In this document: one piece after another, positions 1-9,327 of the stretch
Position numbering within the stretch: the first letter of the stretch is position 1
How the letters are laid out: every line of letters begins with the position of its first letter
Assembly (NCBI RefSeq): GCF_000720185.1
Contig: NZ_JOIY01000039.1
Coordinates: 1-64,000 of the forward strand
Direction: 5' to 3'
Length of the DNA: 64,000 nucleotides
From: Streptomyces sp. NRRL S-340
GTDB taxonomy: Bacteria > Actinomycetota > Actinomycetes > Streptomycetales > Streptomycetaceae
Notes under the pieces: model-generated
The model's database searches: none
What the model was told of the DNA's origin: nothing
The model's input: the letters and a program-made list of their open reading frames with translations, nothing else
Program-made: the position numbers and the translations under genes

Positions 1-367
1 CGGTGGTGCGGGCCAGGACGGCCAGGCCGAAGGCGAGGGTTTTGCCGGAGCCGGTGCGGCCGCGGCCCAGGACGTCGCGTCCGGCCAGGGAGTTGGGCAG
101 GGTTGCCGCCTGGATCGGGAAGGGGGTGCGGACGCCTTCCCTGTCCAGGGTGGTCAGCAACGGCGCGGGCAGGGCGAGATCGGCGAACGACTCCACCGCC
201 GGCAACGCGGGCGTCACCGTCTTCGGCAACGCGAACTCCCCCTGGGCAGCCCGTCCGCCCTGCCGGTCCGCGGAGCCCTTGGCGCGGCGGGCGCCACCGA
301 ACCGGCGGTTGCCGCCGGCGCCTCCTGCGGAACGGTCATGAGTGCGAGATGTACGGGCACGCTGCAT
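1..367 (-). CDS. DEAD-box RNA helicase, N-terminal part (runs off the window)
   Basis: Only the first 122 residues lie in the window; the gene continues past base 1. An Arg/Gly-rich tail (about residues 1-45) leads into a Q-motif region ([12 protein letters not shown], then [20 protein letters not shown]) and the Walker A motif [10 protein letters not shown], which identify a DEAD-box ATP-dependent RNA helicase that unwinds structured RNA. The ATG at 367 is preceded by AAGGAAGG about 6 nt upstream, so I prefer it to internal starts. It lies about 240 bp downstream of, and in the same direction as, a cold-shock gene, and helicase/cold-shock pairing is common in actinobacteria. The hairpin at 544-580 separates the two, so they are probably transcribed separately or by read-through. 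The DEAD box itself is outside the window, so the subfamily (RhlE-like) is an inference. Confidence 0.85.
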   Translation of the reverse strand, partial: MQRARTSRTHDRSAGGAGGNRRFGGARRAKGSADRQGGRAAQGEFALPKTVTPALPAVESFADLALPAPLLTTLDREGVRTPFPIQAATLPNSLAGRDVLGRGRTGSGKTLAFGLAVLARTT

Positions 368-543
368 GCGGCACCTTCCTTGACGTACGGGCGCGTATCA
401 AGGAATTCCCGCTGCAGCCGAACGGCGCAGAGAATTTCGAGACGAGCCTGATTAGATGTGGCCGAGTGCGGCCGGCGGGGGGATGCGTCACGGGCCGGTG
501 ATGCGCTGGCGCTTTCCCGCCCGGCTCCCCCTGAAATACAGCG

Positions 544-580
544 AGCTGGGGCCCGCACCCCACAGGTGCGGGCCCCAGCT
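544..580 (-). terminator. 16-bp perfect hairpin after the cold-shock gene
   Basis: Bases 544-559 pair perfectly with 565-580 around a 5-nt loop. It lies 26 bp past the stop of the leftward cold-shock gene and is followed on the minus strand by a short T-containing stretch. It probably ends that transcript. Confidence 0.75.
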
Positions 581-605
581 GCGAAAGTACGCGTCAGCGC
601 TGCTG

Positions 606-1067
<462 letters not shown>

Positions 1068-1095
1068 TCAGCGCCCCTCCGGGCGCGACCTCAGC

Positions 1096-1527
1096 TCACG
1101 GCCACACCAGGCAGTACGGCTGATGCCCCGCCTCATGCAACCGGTGCGAGAAGTCCTGCCATTCGTGCAGCAGCTGGTACACGTTGAACGCGTCCCGCGG
1201 GCCGCCGCGGTCGGGGACCGTGGACCAGATGAAGGCGGCGGCGCCGACCGCTTCCTCGCCGATGTCGCGGAGGGGGTCGACGACGGTCATGGGGAGTTTG
1301 ACGACGGCGTAGTCGGGGTGGAGGACGACGAGTTCGAGGGGCGGGACCCGGTGCAGGGGGACGCCCTCGATGCCGGTGAGGACCATGGCGGCCATGGTCT
1401 CCGGCTTGATCTTGGTGAACATGCCGTTCATGCCGAGTTCGTCGCCGCCGAGTTCCTCGGGGCGCATCGAGATCGGGACGCGGGCCGCCGTCGCACCGTC
1501 CGGTGCGCCGAAGTACTTGTACGTCAC
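1096..1527 (-). CDS. conserved hypothetical protein
   Basis: A 143-residue protein starting VTYKYFGAPDG and ending HQPYCLVWP. I do not recognise a named family. It looks soluble, with no signal peptide or membrane segment, and has a central hydrophobic stretch (PPLELVVLHPDYAVVKLPM). Third-position GC is very high only downstream of about 1527, which supports the GTG start there; a second in-frame GTG lies two codons upstream. The start overlaps the stop of the small upstream ORF as GTGA, so the two are probably translationally coupled. The frame remains open upstream to 1746, but that part has non-coding base composition. Confidence 0.65.
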   Translation of the reverse strand: MTYKYFGAPDGATAARVPISMRPEELGGDELGMNGMFTKIKPETMAAMVLTGIEGVPLHRVPPLELVVLHPDYAVVKLPMTVVDPLRDIGEEAVGAAAFIWSTVPDRGGPRDAFNVYQLLHEWQDFSHRLHEAGHQPYCLVWP

Positions 1528-1754
1528 CCCCACCCGGCCACCATTCCCGCTCCCCGCCCGGAGGCGATCGGCCCGGCGTCCCGTCCGGTCGTCGATCCGC
1601 CGGTCGGACCGCTCGGGATCACCGGGCGCACCCTGTGCATGACGTGCTTCGGCGGTTTCCTCCGCGTCGCGCCGGTGCCTTCCCCGCCGGGCACGCCGAG
1701 GACCCAGGTCGTCAGTCCCCTCGCCCAGTCCGCCACCGCGATGCATATCTCCAC
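1524..1754 (-). CDS. small hypothetical protein, coupled to the next gene
   Basis: A 76-residue ORF starting at GTG (MEICIAVADWARGLTTW) whose TGA overlaps the GTG of the gene at 1096-1527. Its codons show strong G/C bias at third positions, unlike the competing frame over the same DNA, which favours a real gene. Trp and hydrophobic residues lie near the N-terminus, and the C-terminal half is rich in Gly, Pro and Arg. No family is recognised. A possible promoter lies directly upstream (1764-1793), placing the transcription start about 3 nt before the GTG, and I see no strong ribosome site. It could also be the 5' half of a frameshifted longer gene. Confidence 0.45.
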   Translation of the reverse strand: MEICIAVADWARGLTTWVLGVPGGEGTGATRRKPPKHVMHRVRPVIPSGPTGGSTTGRDAGPIASGRGAGMVAGWG

Positions 1755-1763
1755 CCGACTGCT

Positions 1764-1793
1764 TTTCTAGGACGCGTGGCCCCCGCCGCGCAA
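1764..1793 (-). promoter_or_regulatory. possible promoter for the hypothetical pair
   Basis: On the minus strand TTGCGC (1788-1793) and TAGAAA (1764-1769) are separated by 18 nt, a plausible vegetative promoter that would start transcription near 1757, next to the GTG at 1754. Confidence 0.35.
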
Positions 1794-2392
1794 CCCGATC
1801 ATCGTGTCAGTGACCTCCCCCACGGCCGCACGCCGAAACGTACGTCGAAACATCTCGCCGCGGGATCTTCGTGGCCGTCCGCACGCCCCTGCCACGACTT
1901 TTCCTCCTGCCTCCCGGCGCCTTCCGCTCCTGCCCCGCGCGCCCGTTCCCCCGCTCCTCGGCTCTCCCGCCCTCCTCGGTCCTTGCTTCCGGGGGCGAGG
2001 AGCCCAGTTTCTCAGATGGGCCGGGCGGAAGCCGCTTCTTCGGCCACCGGGCCGCGGCCCCGTCCAGGAGCACCGCCCCACCGGCCCAACAAGGGCCTCA
2101 CCGCCCCAGCGAAAGCCTCACCGCCCCACCGGCACGCCAGGGCCTCACCGCACCTCCCGGCCCGTACGTCCCGCGGTCTCACCGCCCCACCGGCTTCCCG
2201 CCTCCCCCGGTCCGCCGGCCACCGCCCGCACGCCCCGCAGGACCCACCGGCCCCGCCCGCTCCCCTCCCGGCTTCCCGGGCCCCCTGGCCTACCCTGAAC
2301 AGGTCACCGCCCCCGCCGGATTCCCCGAAGCCGCCGGGAAGCCCGGGCGCACAGTCCCCGAGAGAACCGAGAAGCCGGAGAAGTCGCAGGTC
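1770..2392. other. long non-coding gap before hemL with short GC-rich repeats
   Basis: About 620 bp without a convincing gene; open frames here have Pro/Arg/Ala-rich translations typical of GC-rich shadows. It contains three exact copies of CACCGCCCCACCGGC at 2071-2085, 2119-2133 and 2180-2194, plus a partial copy at 2099. TACCCT at 2291-2296 could be a -10 for hemL, giving a leader of about 90 nt. A ribosome site GGAGAAG lies about 10 nt before the hemL ATG. Confidence 0.5.
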
Positions 2393-3709
2393 ATGAGCGA
2401 ACTGCCATACCCATACGAAGCCCCCGCCTCGCAGGCGCTGTTCGACCGTGCGGCGGCCGTCACGCCCGGCGGTGTGAACTCCCCGGTGCGTGCCTTCCGT
2501 GCCGTGGGCGGTACGCCCCGGTTCATGGTCTCCGGCAGCGGGCCGTACCTGAAGGACGCCGACGGGCGGGAGTACGTCGACCTCGTCTGCTCCTGGGGGC
2601 CGATGATCCTCGGGCACGGCCGCCCCGAGGTGGTCGCCGCCGTGCAGGAGGCGGTCGCGCGCGGCACGTCCTTCGGCACGCCCGGTGAGGGCGAGGTCGC
2701 GCTCGCCGAGGAGATGACCGGCCGGGTCGCGCCGCTGGAGCAGGTGCGGCTCGTGTCCAGCGGGACCGAGGCCACCATGTCCGCGATCCGGCTCGCCCGC
2801 GGGTTCACGCAGCGCACGAAGGTCGTCAAGTTCGCCGGGTGCTACCACGGGCACGTCGACTCGCTGCTGGCCGCCGCCGGGTCGGGCGTCGCCACGTTCG
2901 CGCTGCCGGACACCCCGGGCGTCACCGGCGCCCAGGCCGGCGACACGATCGTGCTGCCGTACAACGACCTCGACGCGGTGCGCGCCGCCTTCGCCGCCCA
3001 CCCGGGCGAGATCGCCTGCGTGATCACCGAGGCCTCGCCGGGCAACATGGGCGTCGTGCCGCCGCTGCCCTCCTTCAACCAGGGGCTGAAGGACCTGTGC
3101 CGGGAGAACGGCGCGCTGTACATCTCCGACGAGGTCATGACCGGGTTCCGCACCAGCCGCGCCGGGTGGTACGGCGTCGACGGCGTCGAGCCCGACCTGA
3201 TGACCTTCGGCAAGGTGATGGGCGGCGGGTTCCCGGCCGCGGCCTTCGGCGGGCGCGCCGACGTCATGGCGCACCTCGCGCCGGCCGGACCCGTCTACCA
3301 GGCGGGCACCCTTTCGGGGAACCCGGTCGCCACCGCCGCCGGCCTCGCCCAGCTGCGTCTGCTGGACGACGCGGCCTACGCCAAGGTGAACGCGGTCTCG
3401 CAGCAGATCCAGGCGATGGTCTCCGAGGCGCTCACCAAGGAGGGCGTGGCGCACACGCTGCAGAACGCCTCCAACATGTTCTCGGTGTTCTTCACCGACC
3501 GTCCGGTGCGCAACTACGACGACGCCCGCGCGCAGGAGTCGTACCGCTTCACCGCCTTCTTCCACGCGATGCTGGCGGGCGGCGTCTACCTGCCGCCGTC
3601 CTCGTTCGAGTCGTGGTTCGTGTCCACCGCCCACGACGAGCGGGCCCTGCAGCGGATCTCCGACGCGCTGCCGGCGGCGGCCCGTGCGGCGGCGGAGGCG
3701 ACGGCATGA
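2393..3709 (+). CDS. hemL: glutamate-1-semialdehyde 2,1-aminomutase
   Basis: A 438-residue cytoplasmic PLP enzyme that converts glutamate-1-semialdehyde to 5-aminolevulinate, the committed tetrapyrrole precursor in the C5 route. Family signatures include [12 protein letters not shown] near the N-terminus, [24 protein letters not shown], the Asp-containing SDEVMTGFR and the PLP-binding lysine in [12 protein letters not shown] (about K274). Length is normal for the family. The ATG at 2393 has GGAGAAG upstream; the frame is open for 520 bp further upstream but that part looks non-coding. The stop overlaps the next start as ATGA, so the two are coupled. Its position before cytochrome c maturation genes suggests coordinated heme supply. 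Confidence 0.97.
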   Translation: MSELPYPYEAPASQALFDRAAAVTPGGVNSPVRAFRAVGGTPRFMVSGSGPYLKDADGREYVDLVCSWGPMILGHGRPEVVAAVQEAVARGTSFGTPGEGEVALAEEMTGRVAPLEQVRLVSSGTEATMSAIRLARGFTQRTKVVKFAGCYHGHVDSLLAAAGSGVATFALPDTPGVTGAQAGDTIVLPYNDLDAVRAAFAAHPGEIACVITEASPGNMGVVPPLPSFNQGLKDLCRENGALYISDEVMTGFRTSRAGWYGVDGVEPDLMTFGKVMGGGFPAAAFGGRADVMAHLAPAGPVYQAGTLSGNPVATAAGLAQLRLLDDAAYAKVNAVSQQIQAMVSEALTKEGVAHTLQNASNMFSVFFTDRPVRNYDDARAQESYRFTAFFHAMLAGGVYLPPSSFESWFVSTAHDERALQRISDALPAAARAAAEATA

Positions 3710-4425
3710 GCGACACCACCGGCACCGGTGTGACCTCCGGGAAGAGCGGCAGCGACGACGTCACCGTCGTCCACCTCATGCGGCACGGGGAGGTGGAGAA
3801 CCCGACCGGTGTGCTGTACGGGCGGCTGCCCGGCTACCACCTGTCCGGGCTGGGACGGCAGATGGCCGAGCGGGTCGCCGAGCACCTCGCCCCGCGCGAC
3901 GTCACGTACGTCGTCGCCTCGCCGCTGGAGCGGGCGCAGGAGACGGCGACGCCGATCGCCAAGGCGCACGGGCTCGACCTCGCCACGGACGAGCGGCTGA
4001 TCGAGGCGGAGAACGTCTTCCAGGGCAAGACGTTCGGCATCGGCGACGGCGCGCTGCGCCGCCCGGCGAACTGGAAGCACGTGGTCAATCCGTTCCGGCC
4101 GTCGTGGGGCGAGCCGTACGTCGACCAGGTGGTGCGCATGATGGGCGCGCTGAACGCGGCGAAGGACCGGGCGCGCGGGCACGAAGCGGTGCTCGTCAGC
4201 CACCAGTTGCCGATCTGGGTCGTGCGGTCGTACGTGGAGCGGCGGCGGCTGTGGCACGATCCGCGCAAGCGGCAGTGCACACTGGCCTCGCTGACCACGT
4301 TCACCTACCAGGGCGACCGGATCGTCTCCGTCGGCTACAGCGAGCCGGCCCGGGACCTGGTGCCCGCCCATCTGCTGGCCGGCGCCAAGCCGGTGAAGGG
4401 GCAGGGGAAGGCGTTCGGGGCGTAG
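3706..4425 (+). CDS. histidine phosphatase (phosphoglycerate mutase-like)
   Basis: A 239-residue member of the histidine phosphatase superfamily. The catalytic LMRHGE motif is at about residues 25-30, followed by [12 protein letters not shown] and the second histidine in [10 protein letters not shown]. The substrate cannot be read from sequence. True cofactor-dependent glycolytic mutases are longer at several loops, so a small-molecule or protein phosphatase is equally likely. The start codon overlaps the hemL stop by 4 nt. The same hemL, phosphatase, secreted protein, ResA order occurs in other streptomycetes, which suggests a link to the heme and cytochrome block. Confidence 0.9.
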   Translation: MSDTTGTGVTSGKSGSDDVTVVHLMRHGEVENPTGVLYGRLPGYHLSGLGRQMAERVAEHLAPRDVTYVVASPLERAQETATPIAKAHGLDLATDERLIEAENVFQGKTFGIGDGALRRPANWKHVVNPFRPSWGEPYVDQVVRMMGALNAAKDRARGHEAVLVSHQLPIWVVRSYVERRRLWHDPRKRQCTLASLTTFTYQGDRIVSVGYSEPARDLVPAHLLAGAKPVKGQGKAFGA

Positions 4426-4629
4426 CCCCGGCCGGGGCGCGCGGACGCGGCCGGGGCGGACCCCTCCCTCTGGAACACGCAGGGTAAGAGGGCCGTAAGC
4501 CTTCGGTCACGTACGCACAGTTTCGTTACGTTTGTTGTGAAATTCATATTGGTTCGCGGAACCCTGACGTTCGTCACGTCCTCTGAGTGGGTGACCAGCA
4601 TTCGCAGGACGTGACGGATCGGGGATCTC

Positions 4630-5970
4630 ATGCGCACCTTCTCCCGGAGGGGAATACTCGGCCTTGGCGCGGGCACCGCTGCTGCCGTAGGACTCGCGGG
4701 CTGCGGCGGCTCCAAGTCTTCGGACGGCTCGGGCGACGCCGGTGGTTCCGGTTCGGGTACGGGGTCGCACGGAAAGGGCCAGGGCACCGGGCAGCCCGCG
4801 CGCCCCATCGGCGACGGTTCGACGTCGTTCACCGGCAAGCAGCCGCGCCAGCCCGCCAAGCCGACCCCGCTGGAGCCGGGGCAGACCCCGCCGCAGTTCG
4901 TCATCTTCTCCTGGGACGGCGCCGGCGAGGTCGGCAACGGGCTCTTCCCGCGCTTCCTCGACCTGGCCAAGCAGCACGAAGCGAGCATGACCTTCTTCCT
5001 CTCCGGGCTCTATCTGCTCCCCGAGGCGAAGAAGCGCATGTACGAGCCGCCGAACAACGCGCGCGGCGCCTCCGACATCGGCTACCTCACCGACGAGCAC
5101 ATCAAGGCAACGCTCACCAACGTGCGCCGTGCCTGGCTCGAGGGCCACGAGATCGGCACCCACTTCAACGGCCACTTCTGCTCCGGTCACGGCACCGTGG
5201 CGAACTGGACGCCCAAGCAGTGGCGCAGCGAGATCGACCAGGCCAAGGCCTTCGTGAAGCAGTGGCGGACCAACACCGGCTGGAGCGACCTGCCCGCCCT
5301 GCCCTTCGACTACGACAAGGAACTGGTCGGCGGCCGCACGCCCTGCCTGCTCGGCCAGAACAACCTGCTGCCCACGGCCAAGAGCCTGGGCTGGCGCTAC
5401 GACGCCTCCTCGCCGGGCGGCCGCCAGGTGTGGCCGCAGAAGAAGCTCGGCATCTGGGACCTGCCGCTGCAGCAGATCCCGTTCCCCGGTCACTCCTTCG
5501 AGGTCCTCTCGATGGACTACAACATGCTCGCCAACCAGTCGGTGAACTCCACCAAGGCCCCGCCCGCCAACTACCCGCACTGGCGCAAGCAGTCCGCCCA
5601 GTCCTACATCCAGGGCTTCCAGCGGGCGTACGAGACGAACCGGGCGCCGTTCTTCATCGGCAACCACTTCGAGCAGTGGAACGGCGGTATCTACATGGAC
5701 TCCGTCGAAGAGGCGTTCAAGCACATCGTGGCCGAGCGGGACAAGGGCGCCGACGTGCGTCTGGTCTCCTTCCGGCAGTTCGTGGACTGGATGGACGTGC
5801 AGAAGCCGGAGGTGCTCGCCAAGCTGCGCACCCTGGAGGTCGGACGGCAGCCGGCCGGCGGCTGGAAGGAGTTCCTGAAGGACAGCGGCACCGCCGGAAC
5901 CACCGGCTCCGCGGGGACCGCGGGCAGCACCGGCACGCAGAGCGGAACGGGCACCTCGAACGGCGCCTGA
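4630..5970 (+). CDS. secreted lipoprotein, polysaccharide deacetylase-like
   Basis: A 446-residue exported protein. The N-terminus has twin arginines (FSRRGILGLG), a hydrophobic segment and a lipobox ending LAGC near residue 25, so it is probably a Tat-type lipoprotein. A Gly/Ser linker follows to about residue 75. The catalytic-like domain begins FVIFSWDGAGEVG and contains EIGTHFNGH, which resembles the two-histidine metal motif of NodB-type deacetylases. The usual Asp-Asp pair of motif 1 reads WDG here, so standard chemistry may be altered. The C-terminus is a low-complexity Thr/Gly/Ser tail. It follows a 200-bp gap after the phosphatase gene and precedes the ResA-like gene by 66 bp. Deacetylase function is a fold-level inference. 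Confidence 0.8.
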   Translation: MRTFSRRGILGLGAGTAAAVGLAGCGGSKSSDGSGDAGGSGSGTGSHGKGQGTGQPARPIGDGSTSFTGKQPRQPAKPTPLEPGQTPPQFVIFSWDGAGEVGNGLFPRFLDLAKQHEASMTFFLSGLYLLPEAKKRMYEPPNNARGASDIGYLTDEHIKATLTNVRRAWLEGHEIGTHFNGHFCSGHGTVANWTPKQWRSEIDQAKAFVKQWRTNTGWSDLPALPFDYDKELVGGRTPCLLGQNNLLPTAKSLGWRYDASSPGGRQVWPQKKLGIWDLPLQQIPFPGHSFEVLSMDYNMLANQSVNSTKAPPANYPHWRKQSAQSYIQGFQRAYETNRAPFFIGNHFEQWNGGIYMDSVEEAFKHIVAERDKGADVRLVSFRQFVDWMDVQKPEVLAKLRTLEVGRQPAGGWKEFLKDSGTAGTTGSAGTAGSTGTQSGTGTSNGA

Positions 5971-6036
5971 TATGCGGTTTTCCGCCCGGCAGGGGGGCGC
6001 GCAAGATCCCCGGAACAGGCATGCGAAACTTTTCAC

Positions 6037-6702
6037 ATGAGTGCCGCCAGCCGCGCCCCCCAGTGCTCGAACCGGGCGAACCGTACGTCCCGTCCGCACC
6101 GCACGCGCACCACCCGCGCCCGCAGCCGCGCCACCGTGCTGGCCGCCGGGACCGCCGCGCTCGCCCTCGCCCTGGCCGCCTGCGGCTCCGGCGGTACCTC
6201 CGGCGGCTCGGGCAGGAGCAACTTCATCACCGGCTCCGACGGCATCGCGACCGTGAAGAAGGGCGACCGCAAGCCCGCGCCCGACCTCTCCGGCACGACC
6301 ATCGACGGCAAGACGCTCGACGTCGCCTCCTACAAGGGAAAGGTCGTCGTCCTCAACGTCTGGGGCTCCTGGTGCTCGCCGTGCCGCGCCGAGGCGCCCA
6401 ACCTGGTCAAGGTCGCCGAGGACACCGCCGCGAAGGGCGTGCAGTTCGTCGGCATCAACACCCGCGACACCAGCACCCAGCCCGCCCAGAAGTTCGAGAC
6501 GAGCTACGGGGTGCCGTACCCGAGCCTGTACGACCCCACCGGCAAGCTGATGCTCCGCTTCAAGAAGGGCACTCTCAACCCGCAGGCCATCCCGAGCACG
6601 CTCGTCATCGACCGGGACGGCAACATCGCGGCGCGCGCCCTGCAGGCGCTCAGCGAGGAGAAGCTGCGCAAGATGCTCGACCCGGTCGTCGCGGAGAAGT
6701 GA
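6037..6702 (+). CDS. resA: ResA-like thiol-disulfide oxidoreductase lipoprotein
   Basis: A 221-residue extracytoplasmic thioredoxin-fold protein. A long basic N-terminus leads into a hydrophobic segment ending LAACGSGG, a lipobox. The domain holds the redox motif WGSWCSPC with cysteines at about residues 113 and 116, followed by EAPNLVKVAED. ResA/CcsX proteins reduce the heme-binding cysteines of apocytochrome c using electrons relayed by CcdA. The gene lies 6 bp before ccdA and opens the cytochrome c maturation (system II) cluster. The exact partner and redox direction are inferred from the cluster. Confidence 0.92.
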   Translation: MSAASRAPQCSNRANRTSRPHRTRTTRARSRATVLAAGTAALALALAACGSGGTSGGSGRSNFITGSDGIATVKKGDRKPAPDLSGTTIDGKTLDVASYKGKVVVLNVWGSWCSPCRAEAPNLVKVAEDTAAKGVQFVGINTRDTSTQPAQKFETSYGVPYPSLYDPTGKLMLRFKKGTLNPQAIPSTLVIDRDGNIAARALQALSEEKLRKMLDPVVAEK

Positions 6703-6708
6703 GCCGCC

Positions 6709-7470
6709 GTGCTACTGGCCGCAGCCACTGATCCCAACCAGACGGTGTTCAGCGGAGCCCTGCTGCTCGCGCTGCCGGTCGCCGTGCTCGGCGGACTCGT
6801 CTCCTTCTTCTCCCCGTGCGTCCTGCCGCTCGTCCCCGGCTACCTGTCGTACGTGACCGGCGTCACCGGCACCGACCTGGCCGAGGCGCGGCGCGGGCGG
6901 ATGGCCGTCGGCGCCTCGCTCTTCGTGCTGGGCTTCACGGTCGTGTTCGTCTCCGGCGGTGCGCTGTTCGGCTTCTTCGGGCAGACCCTCCAGGACTACA
7001 AGGGGACCCTGTCCAAGGTGCTGGGCGTGCTCATGATCCTCATGGGCGTCTTCTTCATGGGCCTGATGCCCTGGCTGACCCAGCGTGAGTTCCGCTTCCA
7101 CCGGCGGCCGACCGCCGGCCTGGTGGGCGCGCCCGTCCTCGGCGCCCTGTTCGGCGTCGGCTGGACCCCGTGCATCGGCCCGACCCTCGCCTCCGTGGTG
7201 GCGCTGTCCTCCAACGAGGCCAGCGCCGGGCGCGGTGCCCTGCTGACCGTCGCCTACTGCGCCGGGCTCGGCATACCGTTCGTGCTCACGGCCATCGCCT
7301 TCCGCAAGGCCCTCGGCGCGTTCGGCTGGGTCAAGCGCCACTACGTCTGGGTGCTGCGCCTCGGCGGAACGATGATGATCGTGACCGGTGTGCTGCTGCT
7401 CACCGGCGCCTGGGACCGGCTGGTGCAGGAGATGCAGACCTGGTCGACCGGCTTCACTGTGGGGATCTGA
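6709..7470 (+). CDS. ccdA: cytochrome c biogenesis protein CcdA
   Basis: A 253-residue membrane protein with about six transmembrane helices. It passes electrons from cytoplasmic thioredoxin to the extracytoplasmic ResA-like protein. Both conserved redox cysteines are visible: FFSPCVLPLVPGY (C37) and GWTPCIGPTLAS around residue 154. The GTG start follows the resA stop by 6 nt and is preceded by a GGAGAAG sequence lying in the end of resA. It sits in a tight run with resA, resB and ccsB. Confidence 0.95.
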   Translation: MLLAAATDPNQTVFSGALLLALPVAVLGGLVSFFSPCVLPLVPGYLSYVTGVTGTDLAEARRGRMAVGASLFVLGFTVVFVSGGALFGFFGQTLQDYKGTLSKVLGVLMILMGVFFMGLMPWLTQREFRFHRRPTAGLVGAPVLGALFGVGWTPCIGPTLASVVALSSNEASAGRGALLTVAYCAGLGIPFVLTAIAFRKALGAFGWVKRHYVWVLRLGGTMMIVTGVLLLTGAWDRLVQEMQTWSTGFTVGI

Positions 7471-7473
7471 TCC

Positions 7474-9327
7474 ATGAGCAAGACGACACCCGGCACGAGC
7501 ACGGACGAGAAGTCGGCCGCGCCGCCCTCCGGTGAGGACGCCCGCACCGCGCCGCCCTCCGGCACCGGCGACCGGACCGCGCAGCGCCCCGCCGAGGACG
7601 ACCTGGGCGCGGCCGGGGCGCAGCTGTCCACGGCGCCCGCCGAGACGGCCGTCCCCGGCTCCTTCGGCGGCAGCCGGGCCCCCGGCCTGGCCGGCCGGCT
7701 CGCCTGGACCGGCCGGGAGGTCCTCGGCTGGGTCCGCTGGTTCTGGCGGCAGCTGACCTCCATGCGGGTCGCGCTGCTGCTGCTGTTCCTGCTCTCCCTG
7801 GGCGCCATCCCCGGCTCGCTGATCCCGCAGACCGGCAGCGACGCGACGAAGGTCGAGACCTTCCGGCAGAACCACACCACGCTCGCGCCCCTCTACGACA
7901 AGCTCGGCCTGTTCCACGTCTACAGCTCGGTGTGGTTCTCCGCCGTCTACATCCTGCTGTTCGTCTCCCTCATCGGCTGCATCATCCCGCGCACCTGGCA
8001 GTTCACCGGCCAGCTGCGCAGCCGCCCGCCGGGCGCGCCCAAGCGGCTGACCCGGCTGCCCGCGTACGCCACCTGGCGCACGGCGGCCGCGCCCGAGGAG
8101 GTCCGCGAGGCCGCGCTGAGGTCGCTCAGGCAGCGCCGCTTCCGCGCCCACCTGGACGGGGACGCGGTCGCCGCCGAGAAGGGCTACCTGCGCGAGGCCG
8201 GGAACCTGCTCTTCCACATCGCGCTGATCGTGATGCTGATCGCCTTCGGCTGGGGCCAGTTGTTCAAGACCGAGGGCAACAAGCTGGTCGTCGAGGGCGA
8301 CGGCTTCGCCAACACCCTCACCCAGTACGACGACTTCAAGTCCGGGAACCTCTTCGACGACGACAACCTGGTCCCGTTCAGCTTCACCCTGAAGAAGTTC
8401 ACCGGCACCTACGAGACCACCGGCCCCAACAAGGGCACGCCGCGCACCTACGAGGCGGCCGTCGACTACAGCGTCGGCCCCGACGGCAAGGAGCGGCACA
8501 AGGTCATCAAGGTCAACGAGCCGCTGGAGATCGACGACGCCAAGGTCTACCTGGTCGCCCACGGCTACGCCCCGACCGTCACCGTGCGCGACGGCAAGGG
8601 CGACGTGGTCTACCACCAGGCCGTGCCGCTGCTGCCGCTGGACTCCAACGTCACCTCGCAGGGCGCGATCAAGGTGATGGACGGCTACCGCGACGCGCAG
8701 GGCAAGAAGGAGCAGCTCGGCTTCGCGGCGGTCCTGGTGCCGACCTTCGCCGGGGCGGGCAAGGGCACGATGTTCTCCCAGTTCCCCGCGCTGGACTTCC
8801 CCGTCCTGTCGGTGGGCGCCTACCACGGCGACCTGGGCGTGGACGCGGGCACCCCGCAGAACGTCTACCAGCTGGACACGAAGAACCCGAACCTGAAGCC
8901 GTTCAAGGACGCCCAGGGCAACATCCTGAAGAAGATGCTGCTGCCCGGCGAGAGCCTGACCCTGCCGAACGGGGCCGGCTCCATCACGTTCGACAAGGAC
9001 ATCAAGCAGTGGGCGAGCTTCCAGATCGTCCAGCAGCCCGGCACCGGCTGGGCGCTGACCGGCGCCGTCGCCGCGATCTTCGGGCTGGCCGGTTCGCTGT
9101 TCATCCAGCGCCGCCGGGTCTGGGTGCGTGCGGTGCGGGGCGCCGACGGGACGACGGTCGTCGAGGTGGCCGGTCTGGGCCGCAGCGAGTCGGCGAAGCT
9201 CCCCGAGGAGATCGGCGCGCTGGCCGCCCAGGTCCACGACAAGGCACCCACCCGAGCCGACACCGACTCCGATCCGGAGCCGGGCGCCGTCACCCCCGTA
9301 CCCGCCGAAGGGGCTGAGAAGAAGTGA
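7474..9327 (+). CDS. resB: cytochrome c biogenesis protein ResB
   Basis: A 617-residue ResB/Ccs1 protein, one half of the system II cytochrome c synthase that moves heme outward and attaches it to apocytochrome c. After about 75 residues rich in Ala, Pro and Thr come transmembrane segments (MRVALLLLFLLSLGAIPGSL, with LIPQTGSD nearby; then VYILLFVSLIGCIIP and HIALIVMLIAFGW), a large extracytoplasmic domain to about residue 525, and a final helix (GAVAAIFGLAGSLFI). It starts 3 nt after ccdA and overlaps ccsB by 4 nt. The long N-terminal extension is an actinobacterial feature. Confidence 0.95.
   Translation: MSKTTPGTSTDEKSAAPPSGEDARTAPPSGTGDRTAQRPAEDDLGAAGAQLSTAPAETAVPGSFGGSRAPGLAGRLAWTGREVLGWVRWFWRQLTSMRVALLLLFLLSLGAIPGSLIPQTGSDATKVETFRQNHTTLAPLYDKLGLFHVYSSVWFSAVYILLFVSLIGCIIPRTWQFTGQLRSRPPGAPKRLTRLPAYATWRTAAAPEEVREAALRSLRQRRFRAHLDGDAVAAEKGYLREAGNLLFHIALIVMLIAFGWGQLFKTEGNKLVVEGDGFANTLTQYDDFKSGNLFDDDNLVPFSFTLKKFTGTYETTGPNKGTPRTYEAAVDYSVGPDGKERHKVIKVNEPLEIDDAKVYLVAHGYAPTVTVRDGKGDVVYHQAVPLLPLDSNVTSQGAIKVMDGYRDAQGKKEQLGFAAVLVPTFAGAGKGTMFSQFPALDFPVLSVGAYHGDLGVDAGTPQNVYQLDTKNPNLKPFKDAQGNILKKMLLPGESLTLPNGAGSITFDKDIKQWASFQIVQQPGTGWALTGAVAAIFGLAGSLFIQRRRVWVRAVRGADGTTVVEVAGLGRSESAKLPEEIGALAAQVHDKAPTRADTDSDPEPGAVTPVPAEGAEKK

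Noticed and set aside
4426..4439. GCCCCGGCCGGGGC palindrome after the phosphatase gene as a terminator
   Set aside because: A 14-bp self-complementary GC run without a loop or T tract is expected by chance in this composition.
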